Assembly (NCBI RefSeq): GCF_024979295.1
Contig: NZ_JANLCJ010000001.1
Coordinates: 744,001-808,000, forward strand
Origin: Herbiconiux daphne
GTDB lineage: Bacteria; Actinomycetota; Actinomycetes; Actinomycetales; Microbacteriaceae
Direction of reading: 5' to 3'
DNA: 64,000 bases
Part shown: positions 1 to 8,817 of the stretch, one piece after another
Layout: each line of letters begins with the position of its first letter
How positions within the stretch are numbered: position 1 is the stretch's first letter
Translations under genes and position numbers: made by a program
Notes under the pieces: model-generated
Seen by the model: only the letters and a program-made list of their open reading frames with translations
Databases searched by the model: none
Told to the model about the DNA's origin: nothing

Positions 1-20
1 TGAATGCGATGGCGGAGGAA

Positions 21-371
21 CTAACTTCGCGTCCCGCAGTACTTCGCTGCCTGGGGGATTGGGGAAGGCGATTCTGGGCTGGCGCGAGACGAGAACCACG
101 CGTGTCCCATTGTCGCGATGCGCTCGCGAAGGCGACCCAAGCTGGGCGCACTGGGATCGAGGAGACGCTCCACGTCCAGGACAAGCCGGATGGTGCATTC
201 TGACCCGCCACCAGAGGCATACTCCTCGACGCTGATAACGCTATCCACGCATGGAACGATCGCGTCACGAGCTGACGGAAACGCTTCCCCAAGCTGGACA
301 AAAATGATATTCCACCGAGCGCACTGTTGGAGGAGTTCCTCCGTCCAAGCAGAAATGGCGTCGACGCTCAT
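21..371 (-). CDS. Small hypothetical protein coupled to the upstream ATPase gene
   Basis: Encodes 116 aa with no family I recognise. Its ATG overlaps the stop of the ATPase gene by four bases (ATGA at 368-371), so the two are almost certainly co-transcribed and translationally coupled. The protein is soluble and has no signal peptide or membrane segment. The N-terminal third is helical with an aromatic cluster ([15 protein letters not shown]), the middle is beta-rich, and the tail is polar and low in complexity. Codon use is less GC-rich than in the metabolic genes to the right, as in its partner. By context it could be a small partner or effector of the ATPase, but nothing in the sequence proves this. 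Confidence 0.6.
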   Translation of the reverse strand: MSVDAISAWTEELLQQCARWNIIFVQLGEAFPSARDAIVPCVDSVISVEEYASGGGSECTIRLVLDVERLLDPSAPSLGRLRERIATMGHAWFSSRASPESPSPIPQAAKYCGTRS

Positions 372-2233
372 GCGAGATCCAGCAGAACGCTCAACTCATC
401 CTTGCCGTCAACGGTGTGGAGCACCCCGAGGTTGCGGAGTCTGCGGGCTGCTTGCGGTTCATCTCGCGCGAGATCTTGTAGCTCCTTGGGGTTCTCGCGC
501 ATAAGCTCCAAGACCAAACCCTCAGTCGGGTAGTAGCGCCCAACGTGATCGATCATCTCGTTGACATGCCCGCGGACGGCCGTTGCCCACCCGTCGTACT
601 GGCGGAGCACGGCAGAGCGAGTAATTCGCCGCTGCATGTCTTCCATCGGCAAGCTCGCTACGACCGTCGAGGCAAGATTTCGATACAGATACGCGTGCCC
701 ACCGGACGCCTGGTAAAGGGTGATAAGCGCCCCGGGGTCGATAGCGATGCCCATACGTGCTCCGAGGTACGTTGCCAGCCTGTCGGCTTCTGGCTTTTCA
801 AGCGGACCTACATAACGCAGCTTTGCCCACGAAAACAGAGGATTCGGGCGGCCGTACAGCCGACCGCTCTCCAGGATGGCGCTCGTCAGCCCAGAAAGCA
901 GAAAAGTGAAGTTCGGACTCTCCTGGACAAGACTTCTTAGGGCAGCCAGGAACTGCGAAATGCGGGGCATCGGCCCCTCTGCGATGTCAACTTCAGCCGG
1001 TGTCAAGTACTCGATCTCATCCAGCATCAGGAGAAGACGGTAGCCATCCTGTTCTAGCTTTCGGACGAGCGCTTGTAACGCATTTCGAAGCTGAAGAATG
1101 GTTGGGTACTCGGGAAGAGCTGCAAGTTTGCTTACGCCCAGCCCTCGCCGGCGTAGCTCCTCCATTAGGCGCCGCCGTAAATCCTCGCAGATGTCGTCCA
1201 CGGGATCATCGGGCGGAGACGGGTAAGCCTCCAGGTCAATTAGGACGGACACAACGTTGTCGGCTTCAAGCTTCTCGCGCAGCTCGTAAAGAATACTTGT
1301 CTTGCCCGCCTTCCGAAGTCCAAAAATCCCTGAAACGCTCTGATTCAGAACATCGTCGCGCAGAGATTGCAGCAAGGTCTTCCGGCCGAAGAAAGTAGTC
1401 CCCGACACCGGCGTCGTCTCATTGAAGAGGTCACGTACGTGTAGATGCTCTCGGAGGAGGGCCACAAGGCCCAGCTCGTTCTCTTCGTCAAACACGAACG
1501 GAATAGCGAGACGACCCGGGGAAGACCAATCGTCGAGCTTGAGAGGTGCGCGGCGGTCCTTCGACCAAACGAAGATGACGTCGGGGGTGACATTTCCCTT
1601 GAGCGCCCTCAGCTCCTCGAACGCGCCTTCGTATGTGCGGAGCTGAAGATCTGGGTACGGCGTGTAGAGCACCATTACTTCGCGCGTAAACCCAAATGCT
1701 GACTCGATGGCTCCGCTAAAGCGGACCAAGGCGACCGTTGAACCGTCTAACACACCAACCTTTGCTGGGGCGATATGGACAATCTGAGAGCCCAGCCGAG
1801 CAAGAGCCCGCTTCTGCCCTGCTAGTGCTGAAAAGCGCGCTTCAGCCCTTCCGATGGCTCGGAGTAAATCAGGCTGACGGGGTGCGGTGACCGGATCTGA
1901 ATACCAACCGAATTGACGACTTGAGGGAGCCACTGGATCTACAGCTAGAACATCTGCGGCGGCATGGAGATCATCGTTCCGAGGCCGGGCTGAAGTCGTG
2001 CCGGATGGCGACAGGGTGTCAGTCGTTGGTCGCCGACGTATGGGAGAGTCCTGGCGCGTATGTTCCTGGGTCTCGGGACGGAAGGATTCTCTGACTCTCC
2101 TTGCGACAGGAGGTTCGATCGAGGAAGACGGACCCTTCACGAACTGACCCATTTCCTTGAGCCTTGCCAGCACGACCTTTACGTCCAGCCCGAGTTCGGC
2201 CGCTACCTCGTGCACACGTGGCTTTGCCGCCAT
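368..2233 (-). CDS. STAND/AAA-type ATPase with an IF-2 N-terminal-like domain
   Basis: A 621-aa protein. Residues 1-50 ([20 protein letters not shown]...) closely resemble the small N-terminal domain of actinobacterial translation initiation factor IF-2. A Ser/Pro-rich linker and an alpha/beta domain of unknown identity (about 110-270) follow. Then comes a P-loop NTPase with Walker [10 protein letters not shown] (Lys 311) and Walker [12 protein letters not shown] (Asp 405/Glu 406), which suits Orc1/Cdc6-like or STAND ATPases. The C-terminal 150 residues look helical with a winged-helix flavour. It is not an initiation factor, because the GTPase and beta-barrel domains are absent. An in-frame TTG at 2243-2245 has a GGAG five bases upstream and is an alternative start; the ATG matches the IF-2 N-terminus better. 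A defence or stress-sensing role is inferred from architecture and neighbours. Confidence 0.75.
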   Translation of the reverse strand: MAAKPRVHEVAAELGLDVKVVLARLKEMGQFVKGPSSSIEPPVARRVRESFRPETQEHTRQDSPIRRRPTTDTLSPSGTTSARPRNDDLHAAADVLAVDPVAPSSRQFGWYSDPVTAPRQPDLLRAIGRAEARFSALAGQKRALARLGSQIVHIAPAKVGVLDGSTVALVRFSGAIESAFGFTREVMVLYTPYPDLQLRTYEGAFEELRALKGNVTPDVIFVWSKDRRAPLKLDDWSSPGRLAIPFVFDEENELGLVALLREHLHVRDLFNETTPVSGTTFFGRKTLLQSLRDDVLNQSVSGIFGLRKAGKTSILYELREKLEADNVVSVLIDLEAYPSPPDDPVDDICEDLRRRLMEELRRRGLGVSKLAALPEYPTILQLRNALQALVRKLEQDGYRLLLMLDEIEYLTPAEVDIAEGPMPRISQFLAALRSLVQESPNFTFLLSGLTSAILESGRLYGRPNPLFSWAKLRYVGPLEKPEADRLATYLGARMGIAIDPGALITLYQASGGHAYLYRNLASTVVASLPMEDMQRRITRSAVLRQYDGWATAVRGHVNEMIDHVGRYYPTEGLVLELMRENPKELQDLARDEPQAARRLRNLGVLHTVDGKDELSVLLDLA

Positions 2234-2343
2234 TGTCGCCCCCAATATTTCTCCGAATCGAAAGGGATGAGTTCGGCCAACTCCGCAGACAGAAGGTCCC
2301 CAAGCCGAGCGTAGCTGTGAGCTGTCACGGAGCGGCGGATTGA

Positions 2344-2825
2344 GCCGGTATCGTCCCCACGCACCAGCGTGGCGATCTCACCGGCTGGAATGACAATGAC
2401 TACCAGCTACTCATCGATCAGGCGCGTTTCCAACTCAGCCGGCAACGTCAGGATCTCGAGAACGTCCGCTCGCGCGCCCAAGTTCTTTTTTCCACCGCAC
2501 TCGGGGTGCATGGTCTCACCGGGCTTGTGCTTCCCTCCGCTACAGCAAACCTCCTGGCTGGCTAGCCAGTGCTGTCGCGATCCTGCTCTCAGTCCTTGGC
2601 GCAGCAAGCGTCGTCGTCGCTCGTAAAGACCTCGGTGGAGTAGAGACAGTGCTTCTGTCGCAGCAGTATCCACCCATCTTGAAAGTCACTGCCACAAGGT
2701 TCGCGCACTCGATCGCAACCGGAGAAAACACGCTTGCCACCGAACTCACGGTCTTCCGATTATCGGTGCTTCCGCTGGTCGGCGGACTTATCGCTCTTGG
2801 CCTGACTTACTTCCTGGCCAGCTAG
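2344..2825 (+). pseudogene. Frameshifted three-helix membrane protein
   Basis: Two plus-strand frames join into one plausible protein. Frame A is open from 2344 to the TAG at 2563-2565 and encodes a charged helix (QLLIDQARFQLSRQRQDLE) followed by a hydrophobic segment. Frame B, shifted by -1 from about 2562 and ending at the TAG at 2823-2825, continues with a second hydrophobic helix (ASAVAILLSVLGAASVVV), a polar stretch, and a third (SVLPLVGGLIALGLTYFLA). No ATG or GTG opens frame A, so the 5' end may also be lost. I see no slippery heptamer at the junction, so decay is more likely than programmed frameshifting. Coiled N-terminus plus a few membrane helices resembles membrane effectors of defence systems, but the family is unidentified. 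Confidence 0.55.
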
Positions 2826-2852
2826 AACCACAACGCAACGCGGCCCTCCGCT

Positions 2853-3767
2853 TCATCGCGTATGGATGGGCTCTCGGTGGGAGTCGATGCTGAGCATGTA
2901 ACTGATGAATGCGGAGCTACTGATCAGGAAGAATGTCGCCGTCTTGCGGTCAGCGGTCGAGTCGTAGCGGCCGCCGTGGCGGTTGTCGTCGCTGGTGTAA
3001 CCGTAGAAGGCGCGCCACGCGTTCCGAAACGCCGGCGGAATCGTGCCCGACTTCTGCAGCTCGCTGAGAGCTGCCCCAAGAGTCGGTCCGTCATCGTCGA
3101 GCACAATCCGCGCGGCTCCCTCTGCTGCATTGATGGAGGCTTGGATCGATGACGCCCATTCTTCGTGACGTAGCAACCGGTGGGCTCTCTTGAGTTGTTC
3201 TCGTGGGCCCTCATAATCCGCTGCGTTAACTTGGGCTATCTCAACGGCGTCACGCTCTAGGTCGTCCGTGACTGCAAGGAAGATGCCGCCCACGAGGCGG
3301 TAGGCAATGTTTCGCCGTTCGGCGACCAAGTTCACTCGTGTGATGAGTAGTGCGGCCGCGGAAGGGTCACGTTCCCTTACGCACTCAACAAGTACCTCGA
3401 TCACGTCGAAGACCTCCGATAGTTGTCCATCGACGAAAACCAACTCGACAGCGGCCAACAGTTGGCCAGGAGTCTCATCGCTGACCGTGGAGGCCCGAAC
3501 ATCCCACAAGTCGACCCAGAGGCGCCGAACGAAAGGCAGAAGAGTCGGAAGCGGCGGTCGCAGAGCCGACATGATCCCCGTTGCTACCAGAACGCTAGGT
3601 GACTCCAGGAGTGCCTTAAGCTGCGGGGAGCCAGCTGGACTGACTGATATCGCAACTTCTGCCTCAACCACATTCCAGAGGGCATCCCGCGTTCGTGGGT
3701 CGAGGTCGTCGACCTGCGCCGGGCCCGGGTCCTCAGTGAACCCGGCGCGGTCGGAGAAACGTGCCAC
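2853..3767 (-). CDS. AbiJ-like protein (AbiJ N-terminal domain 4 type)
   Basis: A 304-aa protein. The start is GTG at 3765-3767 (VARFSDRAGF), preceded by AGAGG six bases upstream. The reading frame stays open for 128 more codons upstream, but that stretch has no domain character. The N-terminal RFSDRxG and R..LWN motifs and the following acidic helical region match the AbiJ N-terminal domain 4 family found in abortive-infection proteins. The C-terminal half is helical and ends with GYTSDDNRHGG and a hydrophobic helix, consistent with the HEPN-like C-terminus of such proteins. The expected role is RNA cleavage or growth arrest on phage infection, by family analogy. The adjacent ATPase gene supports a defence setting. 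Confidence is good for the family and moderate for the function. Confidence 0.7.
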   Translation of the reverse strand: MARFSDRAGFTEDPGPAQVDDLDPRTRDALWNVVEAEVAISVSPAGSPQLKALLESPSVLVATGIMSALRPPLPTLLPFVRRLWVDLWDVRASTVSDETPGQLLAAVELVFVDGQLSEVFDVIEVLVECVRERDPSAAALLITRVNLVAERRNIAYRLVGGIFLAVTDDLERDAVEIAQVNAADYEGPREQLKRAHRLLRHEEWASSIQASINAAEGAARIVLDDDGPTLGAALSELQKSGTIPPAFRNAWRAFYGYTSDDNRHGGRYDSTADRKTATFFLISSSAFISYMLSIDSHREPIHTR

Positions 3768-4322
3768 GCGTAACCTCTTCTTGGGGATGAGGTAACCGAA
3801 GCTACCTTGGCGGGGATGTGGTGCGAATGTAGCAGGATCATCGTGCTCGGAGCCCAGGCGCACTAGCCCACGTCTCAATACTTGACATTCTCGTCGTTCC
3901 GGGGAACGGAACCGGTCGTTCTCCGAGGCAGGGCGCGATTCTCGCGACGGATCGATCTCCGAGGTGGTCTCGCAGGTATTGCAATGCCGCGAAGCCCGCT
4001 GTGCCTGGACTCGATGTGGATCTATTTTTGATGCCGTCGTTGTCATGGCGGCGGTCTCCGAGAGTGATGTCGACCCTGGGCCGCAATCGTCGCGGTCGCG
4101 GAGCATCCGGGATGCCTTCGAATGCCTACGCTTGCTGCCTCGCGAGCTCACCCGCGACGGTGCCCACAGTAAGGCCTCCGTTTAGCGCGGAGGACCACGA
4201 GCGGCTTCGCGGCTGTATCGATCGTGGTGGCCAACGCCCCAGGCTTGGTGCGACCGATCGCCGACGGGAGGTTGCTGTGCGGAGAAAGGCAGCCCGGGGA
4301 GCATATTCGGCAGGGTCGTCGA
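3768..4322. other. Gap between the AbiJ-like gene and the MFS pseudogene
   Basis: About 555 bases without a gene I can support. Frames are open on both strands, including the upstream extension of the AbiJ-like frame, but the translations are low-complexity Arg/Ser/Pro-rich and carry no motif. Base composition shifts here from the AT-richer defence genes to the GC-rich transporter remnant, so this may be a junction of separately acquired DNA. Confidence 0.5.
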
Positions 4323-5112
4323 GTGATTCCCACCCTGTCGGCCGCAGCCGGGGCGCGTCCGGATCGGCGCGCTCAGGTGGGGGTCATCCTGGCGGGGTCG
4401 GTGCCCAATCTCGTGCAGTGGTTCAACCTCTACCTCTACGCCACCTTCGCTCCGTATTTCCGTACCGAGTTCTTCGATCCCGACTCGACCGATTCGCTGA
4501 TCTACGTCTACGGGCTCTTCGCCTTGACGTTCGTGGTTCGCCCGCTCGGCTCCTGGCTCTTCGGCCGACTCGCCGACACGCGAGGGAGGCAACGGGCGCT
4601 CGTGGCGGCGGTCACGATGATGTCGGCCGGATCCGTCGTTCTCGCGCTTGCCCCGACCGAGCGTGCGGTCGGGGCGTGGGCGGCCGTGATCCTCGTGGTC
4701 GTGAGTCTGCTGCAGGGCATCGCCACCGGGGGTGAAGTACGCGGCCGCCACGGTGTTGTTGTCGGAGTCGGGTACGCGGGGCCACCGCGGATTCTTCGCC
4801 TCGTTCCAGGCCACCACGATCGTCGGCGGTCTCGTGCTCGCTCAGGCCTGCCTTCTGGCGCTGCTGCTGATCAGCGATCGTGTGGGCATTTCGGAGTGGG
4901 GGTGGCGGGTCGCATTCGTGGCCGGCGGGGTGGCCGGGCTTGCGTCGCAGTGGTGGGCGCGCGGATTCAAGCGCGGCGCATCCGGGGCCGGCACCGCCTC
5001 ATCTGCCGGCGCGTCATCCGCCGCCGTCTCCTCCTCGCCGAAGCCGGCGAGGTCAGGCCAGTCTTCGACGATGAAGGCGTTGTTTCGCAACACGTGGCGC
5101 CCGATCGTGTAA
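4323..5112 (+). pseudogene. N-terminal half of an MHS-family MFS transporter
   Basis: From a GTG at 4323 the frame encodes the first five or so helices of a metabolite:H+ symporter, with the signature loop GRLADTRGRQRALV and WFNLYLYATFAPYF. One extra base near 4734 breaks the frame inside the ATGGEY motif. The next frame continues with YAAATVLLSESGTRGHRGFFASFQ, the conserved helix 5-6 region of alpha-ketoglutarate/proline permeases, and stops at 5112 just after ALFRNTWRPIV, where the second half should begin. The remainder lies at 7105-7613. The intact protein would have been a 12-helix importer of a carboxylate or osmolyte. It is clearly non-functional now. Confidence 0.85.
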
Positions 5113-5334
5113 GTGATCCGCTTTCGGGGTCGTCACTGAGCCGTGACAATACGTCACCGTCGCAGCCGCTCCATGCGCGGTGTTCCTCGTGGATCCACGA
5201 GAGCGGGCCGACCCGTGAGTCGGACGGCGTCGGTGCGAGGGCGCCTAATCGGGCCCGCTATTATTAATATGAAGAATCATCAGATTAATGCTATGTTCGG
5301 CCGCTACAGGATATGGAGCGGAGGAGCCTTGGAG

Positions 5335-6606
5335 ATGAGACGAAGCGCGGTGGTACTGCTTTGCTCGATGGTGGCGGCCGCGGTACTGGGCGGTACGGGG
5401 CCACTTGCCCAGTCTGCCAACGCGGACAACTCCCGACCTGATGCACTCGAGGAGAGGGTCGGTGAATTCTCCCTGAGCCAGCTCGTCGCGTCTGGTGATG
5501 CGCAACGCGCTGCCAACGCGGTGGAGGAGTTTGCTTCGCAGAGGTATGTCGATCTCTATTCCGGTGTGTCTCTGACTAATGGAGCAACCCAGGTCGTTGT
5601 CTGGTTGACCGAGCGGGATCCACAAATCGAGGCGGAAATCCAAGGTGCTATACCCGCGGCTGAGCTTGAGTTCGAGGTGAGAGAGTCAACGCAGGCTTCA
5701 CAGCTGTCCGCTCATCAGAAGATTCTCGAAGCGGTAGACGCGCTGAATCAGATCGGCATCGTCGTAGGCGAGTTCGGCCCGGATCCGGTGACTGGCAAAG
5801 AGCGCGTGACGGTGCTGGGGGGCACCGATGCACAACTCGCTCAGGTTGAAGAGATGTTCGGGCCAGCTCTGACTGCTGTGTCTGTGCCAGAGACGACTCG
5901 CGCGACTCCCGACGCGGCGAGCCGACATGTAGACGCGCCTTCGTGGAACGCCGGAGATTTCATCAGCAATGGATCTGAGGACTGTACGAGCGGTATACCT
6001 ACTCACAATGCAGCGGGCCAGCAGTTCTTGGTGACCGCGGCACACTGCTTCACCGTTGGCAGCTCCGTATTCAACAAGTCGGCCTCGATCCCGCTCGGGG
6101 CGGGAGGGTATCTGGGAACCGTAGTTGCCCGAGACCTCAGGAATAACGCCTTCGACGCGGAACTTGTCAGCGCGCCATCGTCCAACCTCACATTCACGGG
6201 TGGGACGTCGACCACGACGAAGGCTGCGTTCGGCGGGGCTGGTGCGCCGGTTGTCGGAGCCCTGGTATGCTCCAGCGGCGCATTCGAGGGAGAGCGCTGC
6301 CTGACCATCATCTCGGTGAACAGCTGCTTATCGAACTCGATCACGGGGCTCGGCCGGACTGTCTGTGCCGAGAATTACTATTACGGGTCTCTCGATCAGA
6401 GCATCGGCCAAGGTGACAGCGGAGGACCGGTCTACGCGTACGGTTCCGGTGGGGTTCGTGCAATGGGGCTGCACAACCTGCATGATCCTCACTACGAGGT
6501 CAGGTGCACCAATTGGTCGCCGCAGACCCATCGGACATGTTCTGGGCACGGATGGTTCGTGTCTATCGGCCCGGTCATGGGCACATGGGGACTCGCCGTC
6601 AACTGA
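5335..6606 (+). CDS. Secreted trypsin-like (S1 family) serine protease
   Basis: A 423-aa secreted protease. The start is ATG 5335, with GGAGGAG nine bases upstream and a typical signal peptide (MRRSAVVLLCSMVAAAVLGG). The frame is open further upstream but lacks coding character. A propeptide-like region of about 170 residues precedes the catalytic domain, as in alpha-lytic protease relatives. The triad is visible: His 237 in VTAAHCF, Asp 274 in NNAFDAEL and Ser 362 in GQGDSGGPVY. Several cysteine pairs (DC/HC, VC/RC) suggest disulphides. A very AT-rich stretch at 5255-5300 probably holds the promoter. The gene and the following lipoprotein sit between the two halves of an MFS gene, so they arrived as an insertion. 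The substrate is unknown. Confidence 0.88.
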   Translation: MRRSAVVLLCSMVAAAVLGGTGPLAQSANADNSRPDALEERVGEFSLSQLVASGDAQRAANAVEEFASQRYVDLYSGVSLTNGATQVVVWLTERDPQIEAEIQGAIPAAELEFEVRESTQASQLSAHQKILEAVDALNQIGIVVGEFGPDPVTGKERVTVLGGTDAQLAQVEEMFGPALTAVSVPETTRATPDAASRHVDAPSWNAGDFISNGSEDCTSGIPTHNAAGQQFLVTAAHCFTVGSSVFNKSASIPLGAGGYLGTVVARDLRNNAFDAELVSAPSSNLTFTGGTSTTTKAAFGGAGAPVVGALVCSSGAFEGERCLTIISVNSCLSNSITGLGRTVCAENYYYGSLDQSIGQGDSGGPVYAYGSGGVRAMGLHNLHDPHYEVRCTNWSPQTHRTCSGHGWFVSIGPVMGTWGLAVN

Positions 6607-6678
6607 AGCGATACGGCCGGCAGTCCAGAAGGCTCGTCCGCGTCGGGCGAAATCGGTGGATAGGGAGAGGTGGATTCT

Positions 6679-7104
6679 GTGACCATGTGGCTTCGAAAGA
6701 AGGTGAGGGCGGCTGCCGGATTCGTTGCGTTGGCGGTGGTCGGCCTCTTGGCAGGGTGCGCGTCGCAGGGCGATTCCTCCGGCGGAACCATCGGCTGGTC
6801 GACCTCCGAAACTGCTGCCGCCCCAGAGCCCTCCCTGAACGCAGACGATTACACTCGGGTGGCGAGCTGGCTGCTGTTGTCCTCGAGTCCTGATGCGATG
6901 ACGCTCACGATCGGCGTGGCGGTGGGCGGCGGCTGCGAGCGGCTCGATCGGGTGGACGTTGTCGAGTCGGAGTCGAGCGTCACCATTAGGCCGATCCTTC
7001 TGACCGGCCTCGCTGAGGCGTGCGCGGATTCTTTGACGACCGAGGATCGAGCTGTGTCACTTCACAATCCGCTGGGGGAGCGCACGCTCGTACACGGTAA
7101 CTAG
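6679..7104 (+). CDS. Putative lipoprotein downstream of the protease
   Basis: A lipoprotein of about 141 aa. GTG 6679 is favoured because AGAGG lies eight bases upstream; GTG 6670 and ATG 6685 are in-frame alternatives. The signal peptide (MWLRKKVRAAAGFVALAVVGLLAGC) ends in a lipobox LAGC, so the mature protein should be lipid-anchored outside the cell. The mature part has a Ser/Thr-rich linker and one compact domain of about 90 residues with two cysteines, of unknown family. It lies 72 bp after the protease gene on the same strand and probably shares its transcript. A role as inhibitor, chaperone or surface partner of the protease is possible but unproven. Confidence 0.65.
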   Translation: MTMWLRKKVRAAAGFVALAVVGLLAGCASQGDSSGGTIGWSTSETAAAPEPSLNADDYTRVASWLLLSSSPDAMTLTIGVAVGGGCERLDRVDVVESESSVTIRPILLTGLAEACADSLTTEDRAVSLHNPLGERTLVHGN

Positions 7105-7613
7105 GCCGAAGTGCCGCATTCTCCATCGCGACGGTGACCATTCCCTTGTTCGCGAGACGTTCTTCGGACCAGACGGCACGTCGGGCGAGCTTGCCGCGAC
7201 CGGACTCGTGCTCGCCGCCCTCGTCGCGCTGATGCTGATGCAGCCGCTCGGCGGAGCACTGAGCGACCGGATCGGCCGGAAGCCCCTGCTCGTCGCCTTC
7301 GGGCGCTGGGCTCCGTGGGCGCCGGTGTGCTGGTGACCGTGGCCGCTCAGGTAACGTCGCCCCCCGGCGGTGCTGGGCACCTCGTTCTCGCGTTCGCGGT
7401 TCTGGCGTGCTACCTGTCGGTGAACGGCACCGCCACGGCGGAGGTGTTCCCCGCGCACATCCGAGCGCTCGGCGTCGGTTTCGGCTACGCCGTCGCGAAC
7501 TCGCTGTTCGAGGGACGGCTCCGTTGATCTATCACGCCACGGTTGGTGGCGGCAGCATTGGGTTCATCGTGTGCCTGACCGTGCTGCTGGAGGGTGAGCT
7601 CGGGCTGGGGTGA
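7105..7613 (+). pseudogene. C-terminal half of the interrupted MFS transporter
   Basis: The second half of the transporter begun at 4323. Reading across three frames gives AFSIATVTIPLF, then VRETFFGPDGTSGELAATG and QPLGGALSDRIGRKPLLVAFG (the conserved helix 8-9 loop), then VGAGVLVTVAAQ..AEVFPAHIRALGVGFGYAVANSLFEG, then TAPLIYHATVGGG to the TGA at 7613. Frameshifts fall near 7155, 7300 and 7515. Together with the one near 4734, this shows long-standing decay. Only about ten residues of the family consensus appear to be missing between the halves, so the intervening 2 kb is an insertion with little or no deletion. Confidence 0.85.
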
Positions 7614-7672
7614 CGCTCACGCCGCCGGCCCGCCCACCCGCTGGGAGCTTGGTCGCAGAGTCGGTGACTACC

Positions 7673-8020
7673 TCAGCTCGCCAATTTGTGCTGGGCAAGC
7701 AGAAGGTGCACCGCCTCACGCAGCAGTTCGGCCTCAGAACGGCCCGTCTCTTCACGCAGCCGCGTGAAGGCGGCGAAGTCCTCCTCGGAGACGCGAGCGC
7801 GCACCGTTGGAGACGGTCCCGGCTTTCTGGTGCCGAGTTTGGGCCTGCCCGGTCGCATAGCGGCCTTGAGCGCATCCTCGGAACCGTACTCCCGCAGCAG
7901 AAAGGCCCGGCCATGAGCAGCCGCGTCTTCGCCGTACAGCTCTTTGTGGGCTCCCGTGTGCACGTCGGTGTCGGTGAGCCGGGCAGCCAGGGCTTCGTAG
8001 TCGATCTCATCTCCAGCCAT
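7673..8020 (-). CDS. Antitoxin of a BrnT/BrnA-like toxin-antitoxin pair
   Basis: A 115-aa protein overlapping the end of the upstream toxin-like gene by 14 bases. The C-terminal 40 residues (RVSEEDFAAFTRLREETGRSEAELLREAV) form a ribbon-helix-helix pattern as in CopG/BrnA-type antitoxins: a beta strand, then two helices with a conserved polar turn. The N-terminal part (DEIDYEALAA...HGRAFLLREYGSEDALKAA) is acidic and helical and would be the toxin-binding portion. Toxin first, antitoxin second is the BrnTA gene order. It should neutralise the toxin and autoregulate the operon. Two decayed copies of this same gene lie at 8536-8817 and 15069-15254. Confidence 0.65.
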   Translation of the reverse strand: MAGDEIDYEALAARLTDTDVHTGAHKELYGEDAAAHGRAFLLREYGSEDALKAAMRPGRPKLGTRKPGPSPTVRARVSEEDFAAFTRLREETGRSEAELLREAVHLLLAQHKLAS

Positions 8021-8291
8021 CGGGATTCTCCAATCGGAACCGTCGGTACTTAGGGCCCAGGGGCATGGCGTGAAAAATCGATGCCTCTTTGCCGGAATCA
8101 GGATGCTCGTGCACGAGGATCTCCAGTTCGCGATCGGTCTGCGCGTGAGCTGGTCCGATGTAGATCACGATGCGTCCTTCTGGCACCTGCCCGTCGAGAA
8201 TGCGTACGTAGCTGGCATGGAGAATCGCGTGAATCTGATCATGGCGGGGCACCCCATGTTTCTCGCTTGACGGCTCCCAACGCGGGGTCAT
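8007..8291 (-). CDS. BrnT-like toxin candidate
   Basis: A 94-aa protein with the pattern W.....KHGV...D..HAILHA.Y, as seen in small BrnT-like or related actinobacterial toxins. A beta-rich core (GRIVIYIGPAH...ELEILVHEHP) follows, with a basic tail GPKYRRFRLENPDG. It is the first gene of a two-gene unit whose second gene is a ribbon-helix-helix antitoxin, with 14 bases of overlap. The start is ATG at 8289-8291. BrnT proteins are ribonucleases of the RelE fold; that activity here is inferred from similarity and order. The C-terminal tail is repeated almost exactly at the end of the chimeric frame at 8804-9052. Confidence 0.55.
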   Translation of the reverse strand: MTPRWEPSSEKHGVPRHDQIHAILHASYVRILDGQVPEGRIVIYIGPAHAQTDRELEILVHEHPDSGKEASIFHAMPLGPKYRRFRLENPDGWR

Positions 8292-8535
8292 CGATTGATG
8301 GCTAACTGTAGCCGCATTATGTGGTCACGTAAAGTCTCGGGTCGCAAGGGGTTCTGCGGCGCAGTCGTCTGATGAAACTTCATGCCTACGAGCCTAGTAA
8401 AATAAGTGACTATTCCTAATGTTCGCTCCCCGCACGCCGGTGGGGCAGTGCATGGCGGCGAAGGGGCGGTCAGGAATCGACATCCTGGCATCTCGGTGCT
8501 GATCCCCCGATGGCTGATTGCTGATTTCCCGGTGG
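8292..8535. other. Gap upstream of the toxin-antitoxin pair
   Basis: About 240 bases without a recognisable gene. The stretch at 8380-8420 is unusually AT-rich (around AGTAAAATAAGTGACTATTCC) and probably contains the toxin-antitoxin promoter reading leftward. The rest looks like degraded sequence. Confidence 0.35.
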
Positions 8536-8817
8536 CTATTCGCCGCTTCCCCAGTGTGTCTTCCCGAATCTCGAGCCGTTGGCCTCGAAGACGCGAGCGC
8601 GCACTGTTGGAGAAAATCCCGGCTTTCTGGTGCCTAGTTCGGGCGTGCCTGGTCGCAACGCCGCCTGGAGTGCTTCCTCGGAGCCGCACTCCCGTAGCAG
8701 GAAGGCCCGGCCATGAGCGGCCGCCTCATCGCCATGAAGTTCCCGGTGGGCTCTCGTTCCACTTCGGGTGGGTGAGCCGGCGGCCAAGGCCTCGTAATCT
8801 ATCTCATCTGCTGCCAT
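8536..8817 (-). pseudogene. Truncated second copy of the BrnA-like antitoxin
   Basis: From ATG 8817 the frame encodes MAADEIDYEALAAG and then RAHRELHGDEAAAHGRAFLL and TRKPGFSPTVRARV, near-identical to the intact antitoxin at 7673-8020. The similarity then stops, exactly where the ribbon-helix-helix should begin, and the frame runs on into unrelated residues to 8536. The DNA-binding half is missing, so this copy cannot work as a repressor. Confidence 0.7.

Noticed and set aside
2540..2580. Programmed -1 frameshift in the membrane protein
   Set aside because: No X-XXY-YYZ slippery site precedes the TAG, and no start codon is found upstream, so decay is simpler.
3768..4151. Upstream extension of the AbiJ-like frame by 128 codons
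   Set aside because: Low-complexity Arg/Ser content and no domain match. A GTG with AGAGG at the right distance starts exactly at the family's N-terminus (3767).
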